NCBI GenBank assembly: GCA_012514965.1
Contig: JAAYZH010000153.1
Location: 1 to 9,183, forward strand
DNA length: 9,183 nucleotides
Reading direction: 5' to 3'
From: Clostridiaceae bacterium
GTDB lineage: Bacteria > Bacillota > Clostridia > Saccharofermentanales > Fastidiosipilaceae
The notes under the pieces are model-generated. The model worked only from the letters and a program-made list of their open reading frames with translations, searched no databases and was not told where the DNA came from. Position numbers and translations under genes: made by a program. Position 1 is the first letter of the stretch. Each line of letters starts with the position of its first letter. This document shows positions 1 to 6,550 of the stretch, one piece after another.

Positions 1-82
1 CCGCTTGGATAAGTCGGATATTTGCCTCCAGACAGCTCGTTATTCTTTCCTTGCCCTGCGCGGTTAGCCATAATTTTTTCAT
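1..82 (-). CDS. Start of an unrecognised protein, truncated by the left window edge
   Basis: Reading the minus strand from the ATG at 82-80 gives an open frame of 27 codons to the window edge (begins MKKLWLTAQGKERI). A GGAAG sequence lies 8 bases upstream of this ATG and could be a ribosome binding site. An in-frame ATG at 109-107 would add nine residues, but only pyrimidine-rich sequence precedes it and a TGA follows directly upstream at 112-110, so 82 is preferred. The visible part is hydrophilic and probably helical, with no signal peptide. It loosely resembles the wing and following helix of MarR-type regulators, but no helix-turn-helix is visible upstream, so I do not assign a family. 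If real, the gene is divergent from the paaK operon. The frame is short and could be chance. Confidence 0.35.
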   Translation of the reverse strand, partial: MKKLWLTAQGKERITSCLEANIRLIQA

Positions 83-349
83 CCGATCAGCTTCCGTAGA
101 CAAGCCCATTCAGAAAAAGGATGAAGGCTCAAATTTTCAATTTTCAGCCGGAGCGGGAAGCACTAGAAAAATTGTTGAATAGTAGAGAAACCGCATGGGC
201 TGCGCCAAAGGGAGCTTTGGATACGATATCAGGCAAAAAAACGGCACTTTTCTGATCTTTCCGTCGACTTTGCGGTCGCGCGGCAAAAATTCTCATATAA
301 TGGTTCAATAGTCGAATTTCCTCATAAAATCGGCACTTAGCAGCCTGCC
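83..349. other. Intergenic region, no convincing gene
   Basis: This stretch separates the left-edge minus-strand frame from the paaK operon leader. It is richer in A and T than the genes around it. A 44-codon plus-strand frame (121-255) is present, but its AAAAAGG sequence directly abuts the ATG with no spacing, and the product resembles nothing I know. The only regulatory candidate is the TATAAT at 296-301. No tRNA, T-box signature or clear terminator was seen. Confidence 0.5.
270..301 (+). promoter_or_regulatory. Possible sigma-A promoter for the paaK operon
   Basis: A perfect TATAAT -10 box lies at 296-301. The best upstream -35-like hexamer is TTGCGG at 270-275, but the 20-base spacer is longer than the usual 16 to 18. 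A second weaker -10-like TAAAAT is at 325-330. Either would give an untranslated leader of roughly 225 to 255 bases before paaK1. The -10 match is good, while the -35 is weak. Confidence 0.35.
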
Positions 350-450
350 GCGGAATACAAAACGCACCGCAACGCAGCCCGTTGCGGAACACAAAACGCA
401 CCACAGCGCAGCCCGTTGCGGAACACAAAATGTACCGCACCGAGCCCGCC
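350..450. repeat. Three tandem copies of a 34-bp unit in the paaK leader
   Basis: The copies lie at 350-383, 384-417 and 418-450; the last is one base shorter. Each begins GCGGAAYACAAAAYGYACC, and the first two end GCAGCCCGTT. The copies are contiguous with no spacers, so this is not a CRISPR array. A more degenerate fourth unit may follow from 451. Where copy 1 meets copy 2, CCGCAACG (367-374) and CGTTGCGG (380-387) form a perfect 8-bp stem with a 5-base loop. The equivalent stem at the next junction is imperfect. Position in the leader suggests a regulatory RNA role, but that is inference. Confidence 0.85.
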
Positions 451-562
451 GCGACAGAATATTAGCACCGGCCCGCCGCAACTACAGACCACAGACCGGG
501 CGGCTCCGCTCCGACCACAGAACTGACAACTGCGCGGCCTGCCGCGAACGAAAGGATACATT

Positions 563-1867
563 ATGATTTGGGCTAAGGAAGAGCAGTATTCAAGGGGAGA
601 AATCGAGTCCCTGCAATTGGAGAGACTTAAGAAACAGGTACAGTATGCCTGGGAGCGCGTGCCCTATTATAAGGCGAAGATGGATGCTATCCACGTAAAA
701 CCCTCTGATATTCAGACGTTGGCGGATGTCGCCAAGCTGCCTTTTGTGACGAAGAAGGACTTCCGTGATTCGTATCCTTTTGGCCTGTTCGCGGTGCCGA
801 AAACGGACTTGCTGCGCATTCACGCGTCGTCGGGTACAACCGGCAAGCCGACGGTGGTGGGCTATACGGCCAAAGACATGGAGAATTGGATTGACACGGT
901 AGCTCGAGTTGCCTGCATGGGCGGGGCGGGGCCGGATGATATGGCTCAGATTTGCTTTGGGTACGGGATGTTTACCGGTGCGCTGGGGTTGCATGAGGGC
1001 TTGACGAAGGTCGGTGCCACGGTGATCCCGGCTTCGGTGGGGAATTCACAGAAGCAGCTGATGTACATGCAGGATCTGGGGACGACGCTCCTGGTGGCGA
1101 CTCCTTCCTACGCTATGCACCTGGTGGAGATTATTCGCGGTATGGGTGTGGATCCGGCGCGTGATTTGCAGGTCCGGACTGCGCTGTGCGGTGGCGAGGC
1201 GATGAGTCCGGCCCTGCGCAATGACCTGCTGAAGGCCTGGGGGCCGCAGATGCGCCTGACGCAGAACTATGGCATGAGCGAGCTGAATGGACCGGGCGTG
1301 TCGGGTGAGTGTCTGGAATATCAGGGGCTGCATGTCAATGAGGACCACTTTTTGGCCGAGATCATCGATCCGGATACGGGTGAAGTGCTGCCTCCGGGTG
1401 AGAAGGGTGAGCTGGTCATTAGCTGCCTGACGAAGGAAGCGATCCCGCTGCTGCGCTACCGTACGCGGGACATTACTCGCCTGGACTACAGCCCCTGCGC
1501 CTGCGGACGCAATACGGTGCGGATGGAGATTCTGTCCGGACGTGCCGACGACATGTTGATTATCAGAGGGGTGAATGTCTTCCCGAGCCACATCGAGGAA
1601 GTGCTGCGCGAAGTTCCGGAGATCGGGCCACATTATCAGATTACGGTCGATACGAAGGATTATCTGGATACGGTTCTGATTCAGGTCGAGCTGGTCGACA
1701 ATCGCCTGTTGGATTCGTACACTAAGCTAGAGAAACTTGAACATGACATTCATCAGCGGCTGCGCGCGGGTCTGGGTATCGATTGCCGCATTAAGCTGGA
1801 AGCGCCGGGCAAGCTGCCTCGTTATGAGGGCAAAGCCAAGCGTGTTGACGACAAGCGGCCGAAATAA
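563..1867 (+). CDS. paaK: Phenylacetate-CoA ligase, AMP-forming (first copy)
   Basis: This cytoplasmic enzyme of the ANL adenylate-forming superfamily activates arylacetates (phenylacetate, possibly indole- or hydroxyphenylacetate) to their CoA thioesters using ATP. At 434 residues it has the usual length. The ATP-binding loop is at residues 87-97 (HASSGTTGKPT), the YGMSE motif at 236-240, the Y-R-T-R-D motif at 299-303, the hinge-region GRADDMLIIRG at 326-336, and the C-terminal EGK with probable catalytic Lys424. A CACG cysteine pair sits at 312-315. The start follows AAAGGA six bases upstream. It is first in the operon, 62 bases before iorA. The linkage to an indolepyruvate oxidoreductase points to arylacetyl-CoA in aromatic amino acid metabolism rather than to the aerobic paa ring-oxidation pathway, whose other genes are absent here. 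Exact substrate specificity cannot be read from the sequence. Confidence 0.93.
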   Translation: MIWAKEEQYSRGEIESLQLERLKKQVQYAWERVPYYKAKMDAIHVKPSDIQTLADVAKLPFVTKKDFRDSYPFGLFAVPKTDLLRIHASSGTTGKPTVVGYTAKDMENWIDTVARVACMGGAGPDDMAQICFGYGMFTGALGLHEGLTKVGATVIPASVGNSQKQLMYMQDLGTTLLVATPSYAMHLVEIIRGMGVDPARDLQVRTALCGGEAMSPALRNDLLKAWGPQMRLTQNYGMSELNGPGVSGECLEYQGLHVNEDHFLAEIIDPDTGEVLPPGEKGELVISCLTKEAIPLLRYRTRDITRLDYSPCACGRNTVRMEILSGRADDMLIIRGVNVFPSHIEEVLREVPEIGPHYQITVDTKDYLDTVLIQVELVDNRLLDSYTKLEKLEHDIHQRLRAGLGIDCRIKLEAPGKLPRYEGKAKRVDDKRPK

Positions 1868-1929
1868 GGCTGAAACTGCCCTGCGGGACAGGAACGCCGT
1901 ACATTGAACACAAGGACAAGGAGAGAGAC

Positions 1930-3705
1930 ATGTCAGACAAGAAACAGGTGAGGAAGCTGCTGCTGGGCAACGAAGCCTTTGCGCGCGGTGCCTATGAAGC
2001 GGGTGTCACGGTGGCTTCCGCGTATCCCGGAACTCCCAGTACAGAGATTCCTGAAGCTCTCGCACAGTACAAGGGTGAGCTGTACTGCGAGTGGGCGCCC
2101 AATGAGAAAGTTGCGATGGAAGTCGCTATTGGGGCATCCATGAGCGGAGCGCGTGCTTTGGCCACTATGAAGCATGTCGGCTTGAACGTGGCGGCGGACC
2201 CCTTATTCACGGCTGCCTACATTGGCGTGAATGGCGGTCTGGTGCTTGTGGTTGCGGATGATCCGGGCATGTACAGCTCTCAGAATGAGCAGGATACGCG
2301 TATGATGGCGCGCGCTGCCCACGTACCGGTGCTCGAACCGGCTGATTCACAGGAAGCCAAGGACTATGTGATCAAGGCGTACGAGATCAGCGAAGAATAT
2401 GATACGCCGGTCATTGTGCGGTCGACTACGCGTCTCTCGCACTCGCAGGGTCTGGTCAACATCGGCGAGCGTATAACGCCGCCGGCCAAAACCTACGAGA
2501 AGAATATCGCGAAGAACGTTATGGTGCCCGCGAATGCGCAGAAGCGTCACCCGTTCGTGGTGGCTAGAGAAGAGCGCTTGACGGCAGATGCGTCGGCCAT
2601 GGCAGACTTGAACCGAATTGAGTTGCGAGATCGCTCGATCGGCATCATCACTTCCGGTATACCCTATCAGTATGTCCGCGAAGCTTGCCCCGATGCCTCG
2701 GTCCTCAAGCTTGGCCTCGTAAACCCGCTGCCGCGCCGGCTGATTGAGGAATTCGCTGCAGAGGTGGATGAGCTGTATGTTTTTGAGGAACTGGAGCCTT
2801 TGATGGAGGAGCAGGTCCGCGCCTGGGGCATCGCCTGCAAGGGCAAAGAGCTCTTCCCGCTGGTCGGGGAATACTCGGCGAATCTGCTGCGTAAAGTCTT
2901 GTATAACGAGACCGTAGAAGCCAGAACCGTGCCCGAGATTCCGGGCCGGCCGCCGGTGCTCTGCCCCGGCTGCCCGCACCGTTCGGTCTTCAGTGTCATG
3001 AAGAAGCTCAAGCTGCATGCGGCCGGCGATATCGGCTGCTACACGCTGGGTGCTTCGCCGCCGCTCGGTGTCATTGAGACTACGGTATGCATGGGCGCTT
3101 CGATTGGCACCCTGCATGGTATGGAGAAAGCGCATGGCAAAGACTACATCAAGAACTGGGTGGCAGTGATCGGGGATTCGACTTTTCTGCACAGCGGTAT
3201 CAATTCTCTGATGAATATGGTCTACAACGGCGGCACCGGAACAGTGGTTATCATGGATAACTCGATTACGGCGATGACCGGACACCAGCACAACCCTGCG
3301 ACCGGCAAGACCCTCCAAGGTGATCCTGCCCCGACGGTTTCGCTGAAAAAATTGTGCGAGGCTGTCGGCGTGCGCCATGTCACGGAGATGTATGCCTTTG
3401 ACCTCAAGGACCTCGAAGCTCTGCTCAAGCAGGAGGTAGCCAGAGACGAGGTCTCGGTCATTATCACGCAGTCGCCCTGCGCCTTGCTCAAGGAGAACCC
3501 GCCGATACGCAACCAGTATAAGGTGGACGCAGAGATTTGCCGCGCGTGCGGACTCTGCCTCAAGCCCGGGTGCCCGGCCCTGACCAAAGACGCAAACGGC
3601 AAGACCAAAATCAACGACACCTTGTGCAACGGCTGCGGCCTTTGCTTCAGGACCTGCCCCTTTGGCGCGATCAAAATGGTCGACAGCGTCATTGATCAGA
3701 TTTAA
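1930..3705 (+). CDS. iorA: Indolepyruvate:ferredoxin oxidoreductase, alpha subunit
   Basis: This is the large, catalytic subunit of the thiamine-diphosphate and iron-sulfur enzyme that converts arylpyruvates plus CoA to arylacetyl-CoA, CO2 and reduced ferredoxin. The reaction is reversible and oxygen sensitive. The N-terminal pyrimidine-binding domain carries YPGTPST (residues 32-38) and an NEK segment with Glu59, the likely cofactor glutamate. A CPGCPHR motif is at 345-351. The diphosphate-binding signature runs from GDS (415-417) to Asn444. The C-terminal ferredoxin-like domain has two cysteine motifs: C-X2-C-X2-C-X4-C at 537-548 and C-X2-C-X2-C-X3-C-P at 566-577, so it should bind two [4Fe-4S] clusters. 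The length of 591 residues fits the family. AAGGAG lies six bases before the ATG. The stop codon is embedded in the iorB ribosome binding site, which suggests coupled translation of the two subunits. Confidence 0.96.
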   Translation: MSDKKQVRKLLLGNEAFARGAYEAGVTVASAYPGTPSTEIPEALAQYKGELYCEWAPNEKVAMEVAIGASMSGARALATMKHVGLNVAADPLFTAAYIGVNGGLVLVVADDPGMYSSQNEQDTRMMARAAHVPVLEPADSQEAKDYVIKAYEISEEYDTPVIVRSTTRLSHSQGLVNIGERITPPAKTYEKNIAKNVMVPANAQKRHPFVVAREERLTADASAMADLNRIELRDRSIGIITSGIPYQYVREACPDASVLKLGLVNPLPRRLIEEFAAEVDELYVFEELEPLMEEQVRAWGIACKGKELFPLVGEYSANLLRKVLYNETVEARTVPEIPGRPPVLCPGCPHRSVFSVMKKLKLHAAGDIGCYTLGASPPLGVIETTVCMGASIGTLHGMEKAHGKDYIKNWVAVIGDSTFLHSGINSLMNMVYNGGTGTVVIMDNSITAMTGHQHNPATGKTLQGDPAPTVSLKKLCEAVGVRHVTEMYAFDLKDLEALLKQEVARDEVSVIITQSPCALLKENPPIRNQYKVDAEICRACGLCLKPGCPALTKDANGKTKINDTLCNGCGLCFRTCPFGAIKMVDSVIDQI

Positions 3706-3710
3706 GGAGG
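3704..3710 (+). promoter_or_regulatory. Ribosome binding site that fixes the iorB start
   Basis: A full AAGGAGG begins inside the iorA stop codon and lies five bases before the ATG at 3716. It rules out the longer in-frame start at 3662, whose extra 18 codons would lie within iorA. Confidence 0.88.
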
Positions 3711-3715
3711 GCCAA

Positions 3716-4297
3716 ATGGAGACCTATAATATTGTTATTGTCGGCGTAGGCGGTCAGGGGACCCTGCTGACGTCCCGCATTCTGGGTAATCTGGCCCTGA
3801 CGAAAGATTACGATGTCAAACTGTCCGAGGTCCATGGCATGGCCCAGCGCGGCGGTTCGGTGATCACCTTTGTGCGCTTTGGCGATTCTGTAGCGGAGCC
3901 CATTATCGAAGCCGGACAGGCCGACTTGCTGATTGCCTTCGAGCGCCTTGAAGCTGTACGCTATATTCATCTGCTCAAGCCCGACGGCCTGCTCATCATG
4001 AACGATGAGCGGATTGATCCGATGCCGGTGGTAATCGGAGCCGCGGAGTATCCTGAGGACAAGATCGCTGCCCTGGATGACAGCGCGCGCGTGGTGCGCA
4101 TCGCCGCCCGCCGCGAAGCCAGAGAGCTCGGCAACCTCCGGGTTTTCAACACGATCGTCCTGGGTGCCGCAAGCTTGATTATGCCCTTCGCAGTCGAGGA
4201 GTGGGAGCAGGTGATCAGTGAGACGGTTCCGGCCAAAACCGTCGACATCAATCTGGTGGCTTTTGCCAAAGGCCGCACCTTTCGCAAAGACCAATAA
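3716..4297 (+). CDS. iorB: Indolepyruvate:ferredoxin oxidoreductase, beta subunit
   Basis: This is the small subunit, and it forms the active complex with IorA in the cytoplasm. From the ATG at 3716 it has 193 residues, the normal size for IorB. It is a pyruvate:ferredoxin oxidoreductase gamma-type (domain III) fold. The glycine-rich GVGGQG at residues 10-15 and the SEVHGMAQRGGSV segment at 37-49 are the hallmark motifs. It follows iorA by 10 bases with the ribosome binding site overlapping the iorA stop, consistent with equimolar synthesis. A start at 3662 in the same frame would overlap iorA by 44 bases and has no good ribosome binding site. It carries no cysteine cluster motifs, as expected, because the clusters are in IorA. 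Family assignment is secure. The preference for indole-, phenyl- or hydroxyphenylpyruvate is not visible. Confidence 0.95.
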   Translation: METYNIVIVGVGGQGTLLTSRILGNLALTKDYDVKLSEVHGMAQRGGSVITFVRFGDSVAEPIIEAGQADLLIAFERLEAVRYIHLLKPDGLLIMNDERIDPMPVVIGAAEYPEDKIAALDDSARVVRIAARREARELGNLRVFNTIVLGAASLIMPFAVEEWEQVISETVPAKTVDINLVAFAKGRTFRKDQ

Positions 4298-4313
4298 GTA
4301 AAGGAGAAAAGCT

Positions 4314-4697
4314 ATGGAACAGCTATCGGTATTCGTCAAGAATGAAGTCGGAGCCCTGGCGGAAATCACGACCTCCCTCAAGGAGGGCGGGTTTAATCTG
4401 CGCGCGTTTTCGATCTATGACACACCTGATTTCAGCATTTTGCGCTTGATCACGGATCGCCCGGGCGAGGCTGAAGCGTGGCTGCGAGACCATGGCTTTT
4501 TTTGCAAGAGTTCAGAGGTCCTGGGCCTGCCGCTTGAGGACAAGCCCGGTGTACTCAACGATATCCTGATCCGCCTGCGTGACGCAGACGTGCAGGTAAA
4601 TTACATGTATTCACTGGTGATTCAGGATAGTGACAAGCCTCTGCTGGTGCTGGCCACTGATCAAATGGCTGAGGCCAGGAAGGCGTTGGGCCTATGA
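4314..4697 (+). CDS. Double ACT-domain protein (first copy), probable aryl or amino-acid sensor
   Basis: This 127-residue soluble protein consists of two ACT-like beta-alpha-beta-beta-alpha-beta units and nothing else. The first covers about residues 1-65, with the ligand-loop pattern NEVGALAEI. The second covers about 70-127, with DKPGVLNDIL. ACT domains usually bind amino acids and regulate metabolic enzymes allosterically. Stand-alone ACT proteins of this type are known as neighbours of phenylacetate-CoA ligase genes, though their biochemical role is not established to my knowledge. AAGGAG is seven bases before the ATG. The stop overlaps the start of paaK2 by four bases (ATGA), so the two are probably translationally coupled and may work as a pair. 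A role as feedback sensor for Phe, Tyr, Trp or an arylacetate is inference. Confidence 0.85.
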   Translation: MEQLSVFVKNEVGALAEITTSLKEGGFNLRAFSIYDTPDFSILRLITDRPGEAEAWLRDHGFFCKSSEVLGLPLEDKPGVLNDILIRLRDADVQVNYMYSLVIQDSDKPLLVLATDQMAEARKALGL

Positions 4698-6007
4698 ACG
4701 GACTGATTTGGAATAAGACCAAGGAATGCATGTCGGCGGAGGACCGCTATAAGCTGCAATCGGCTCGTCTGGTCAAACAGGTAAAACGTGTCTATCACCA
4801 GGTGCCGTTCTATCGCGAAAAGATGCAGCAAATGGGTTTAGAGCCTGGTGATATCAAAGGCTTGGAAGATCTGGGGAAACTGCCGTTCACGACCAAGGCA
4901 GACCTGCGCGACCATTATCCTTTTGGCCTCTTCGCGGTGCCGCAGTCCGAGATTGTGCGACTTCATGCTTCGTCCGGTACGACGGGCAAACCCACAGTGG
5001 TGGGCTACACCCGTGGGGATATTGAATGCTGGCAGGAATGCGTTGCGCGCTGCCTCACCATGGCCGGCGTGACCCAGCATGACAAGGTTCAGGTGGCATA
5101 TGGCTACGGCCTGTTCACCGGCGGCCTGGGCCTGCACTACGGCGTCGAGAATCTGGGCGCTATGGTTATCCCGATCTCGACTTCCCATACCCAGAAACAA
5201 CTGCAGCTTATGGAGGACTTCGGGACCACGGTCATCGCGTGCACGCCCTCCTACCTCGGACACCTGATGGACAGCATACTTGAGGCCGGAATTAAGCCGA
5301 ATCTCCAACTGAAGACCGCGATTTGCGGGGCGGAACCCTGGACGGAAGAGCTTCGCACGAAGATCCAGAATGGTCTGGGCATTGAGCTCTTTGACATCTA
5401 TGGCTTGAGTGAAATCATGGGCCCCGGTGTGTCGCAGGATTGTGAAGCGCATCAGGGCAGCCATGTCATGGACGATTACTTCTTGCCTGAGCTGCTTGAT
5501 CCGGATACCTTGCAGGCAGTGCCGGACGGCGAGGTCGGCGAGCTGGTGATTACGACCTTGACCAAAGAAGCTCTCCCGCTCCTGCGTTACCGCACGCACG
5601 ACCTGACTTCTATCACGCATGAGCCCTGCAGCTGCTGCCGCACGTCGGCTCGTATTGCTCGCTTCCGCGGGCGCTCCGATGATATGCTCATCATTCGCGG
5701 TGTCAATGTCTTCCCCTCGCAGATCGAGGCAGCCCTTATGCAGCTGGGTGAAACGAAGCCGCACTATCAGATTATTCTGGAGCGCGAAGGCAACATGGAT
5801 ACCTTCGACATCCTGATCGAGGTCGAGGAACGCTTCTTCTCCGATGAGGTAGCCGAACTCGAGCGCTTGAGCCACAAGGTGTCGCAAACCCTGTCACAGG
5901 CCCTGGGTCTTCACCCGACGGTGCACCTGGTCGAGCCCGGTACCATCGAGCGCAGTGAGGGCAAAGCCCGCCGCGTGATTGATAAGCGTAGGATCTATGT
6001 GCCCTAA
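4694..6007 (+). CDS. paaK: Phenylacetate-CoA ligase, AMP-forming (second copy)
   Basis: This 437-residue paralogue of the first ligase has all the core motifs: HASSGTTGKPT starting at residue 91, YGLSE at 236-240, a GRSDDMLIIRG hinge segment, and EGK with probable catalytic Lys424. It should activate an arylacetate to its CoA thioester. It differs from copy 1 in much of the mid-domain, for example IYGLSEIMGPG against NYGMSELNGPG. Its cysteine motif is C-S-C-C at 312-315, where copy 1 has C-A-C-G. These differences fit a different substrate range, but that is inference. The ATG overlaps the ACT1 stop, and GGAAGG lies about ten bases upstream. The ACT2 gene follows after 53 bases. Two ligases in one operon with iorAB suggest that more than one aryl acid is handled. 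Confidence 0.93.
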   Translation: MNGLIWNKTKECMSAEDRYKLQSARLVKQVKRVYHQVPFYREKMQQMGLEPGDIKGLEDLGKLPFTTKADLRDHYPFGLFAVPQSEIVRLHASSGTTGKPTVVGYTRGDIECWQECVARCLTMAGVTQHDKVQVAYGYGLFTGGLGLHYGVENLGAMVIPISTSHTQKQLQLMEDFGTTVIACTPSYLGHLMDSILEAGIKPNLQLKTAICGAEPWTEELRTKIQNGLGIELFDIYGLSEIMGPGVSQDCEAHQGSHVMDDYFLPELLDPDTLQAVPDGEVGELVITTLTKEALPLLRYRTHDLTSITHEPCSCCRTSARIARFRGRSDDMLIIRGVNVFPSQIEAALMQLGETKPHYQIILEREGNMDTFDILIEVEERFFSDEVAELERLSHKVSQTLSQALGLHPTVHLVEPGTIERSEGKARRVIDKRRIYVP

Positions 6008-6060
6008 GGCGGTATCAGCGTGTACAATGTAAGCAAAGGGGTAAAGGAGCGGAGGCACTC

Positions 6061-6459
6061 ATGGCACATCAACTAAGCGTTTTTATAGGCAACCAATCCG
6101 GCAGGTTTCATGAAGTTGCGCGAGTGCTGGCCGAAAACGGAGTCAATATTCTCTCGTTTTCTTTGGCCGACACAGCCGATTATGGGATCTTGCGCATGAT
6201 ATGTGACAACACCGAGAAGGGGCTCGAAGCCTTGCGCGCGAACAGCATCACAGCCCGCCTGACCGATGTCCTGCTTGTTCCGATCGAGCCGCAGATCGGC
6301 TCTCTGACACTGATGCTGGATGTGATTGGGACGGATGTAAATATTGCCTACATGTATCCCTATTCGACGCAGGGACCCGATGCAGGCATGGTCCTCAAGG
6401 TGGATGAGCCGGAGCTGGTCAAAGAGCGGCTGCTGCAAGCGAATTTCTCTGTAGCGTGA
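6061..6459 (+). CDS. Double ACT-domain protein (second copy)
   Basis: This 132-residue protein consists only of two ACT-like units and is a paralogue of ACT1: both begin with QLSVF, then a short turn and a conserved glycine, and both carry an N-x-x-Y-M-Y segment in the second unit. Its first unit has NQSGRFHEVARVL and its second has PQIGSLTLML, so the glycine of each ligand loop is kept while the residues around it differ from ACT1. That would fit recognition of another ligand. GGAGG lies five bases before the ATG. It is the last gene of the operon, followed by a strong terminator 23 bases after the stop. A regulatory role for PaaK2 or the whole pathway is inferred from neighbourhood only. 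Confidence 0.83.
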   Translation: MAHQLSVFIGNQSGRFHEVARVLAENGVNILSFSLADTADYGILRMICDNTEKGLEALRANSITARLTDVLLVPIEPQIGSLTLMLDVIGTDVNIAYMYPYSTQGPDAGMVLKVDEPELVKERLLQANFSVA

Positions 6460-6482
6460 CATCATAAGCTTAACGAATCACG

Positions 6483-6521
6483 ACACCTCCCGGCCTTTTG
6501 AGAGAACCGGGAGGTGTTTTT
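6483..6521 (+). terminator. Intrinsic terminator of the paaK-iorAB-ACT operon
   Basis: ACACCTCCCGG (6483-6493) and CCGGGAGGTGT (6507-6517) form a perfect 11-bp GC-rich stem with a 13-base loop, followed by a run of T to 6521. On the minus strand the sequence beyond the stem is not T-rich, so it should act mainly on the plus-strand operon. The convergent minus-strand operon ends at 6551 and has no separate terminator that I can see. Confidence 0.93.
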
Positions 6522-6550
6522 CCATTACTTGATCGGGAAGTGCTCGGCAG

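Noticed and set aside
121..255. 44-codon plus-strand reading frame in the left intergenic region
   Set aside because: The purine-rich sequence touches the ATG with no spacing, the product is not recognisable, and the length is within chance expectation.
350..450. CRISPR-like array
   Set aside because: The 34-bp units are directly contiguous with no unique spacers and there are no cas genes.
144..561. Two overlapping minus-strand frames across the leader
   Set aside because: Their repeated FVFRNGLRCGAFC-like peptides simply translate the 34-bp DNA repeats, and no ribosome binding site is visible.
302..562. T-box or amino-acid riboswitch controlling the operon
   Set aside because: No T-box core sequence, specifier-type stem or leader terminator with a T-run was found. 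Only the tandem repeats and one clear hairpin are visible.
2347..3378. 343-codon frame antisense to iorA
   Set aside because: It is a shadow of GC-rich codon use in a clear iorA gene. Its composition is rich in Arg, His and Gln and it has no recognisable domain.
3662..3715. Upstream start for iorB adding 18 residues
   Set aside because: It lies inside iorA without a ribosome binding site, while 3716 has a perfect AAGGAGG at proper spacing and gives the normal IorB N-terminus.
4838..5887. 349-codon frame antisense to paaK2
   Set aside because: It is a shadow frame of a well-supported ligase gene. The similar frame antisense to paaK1 is explained the same way.
563..6459. Aerobic phenylacetate degradation (paa) cluster
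   Set aside because: No paaABCDE epoxidase, paaG, paaZ or related genes are present, and the ligases sit with an oxygen-sensitive ferredoxin oxidoreductase instead.
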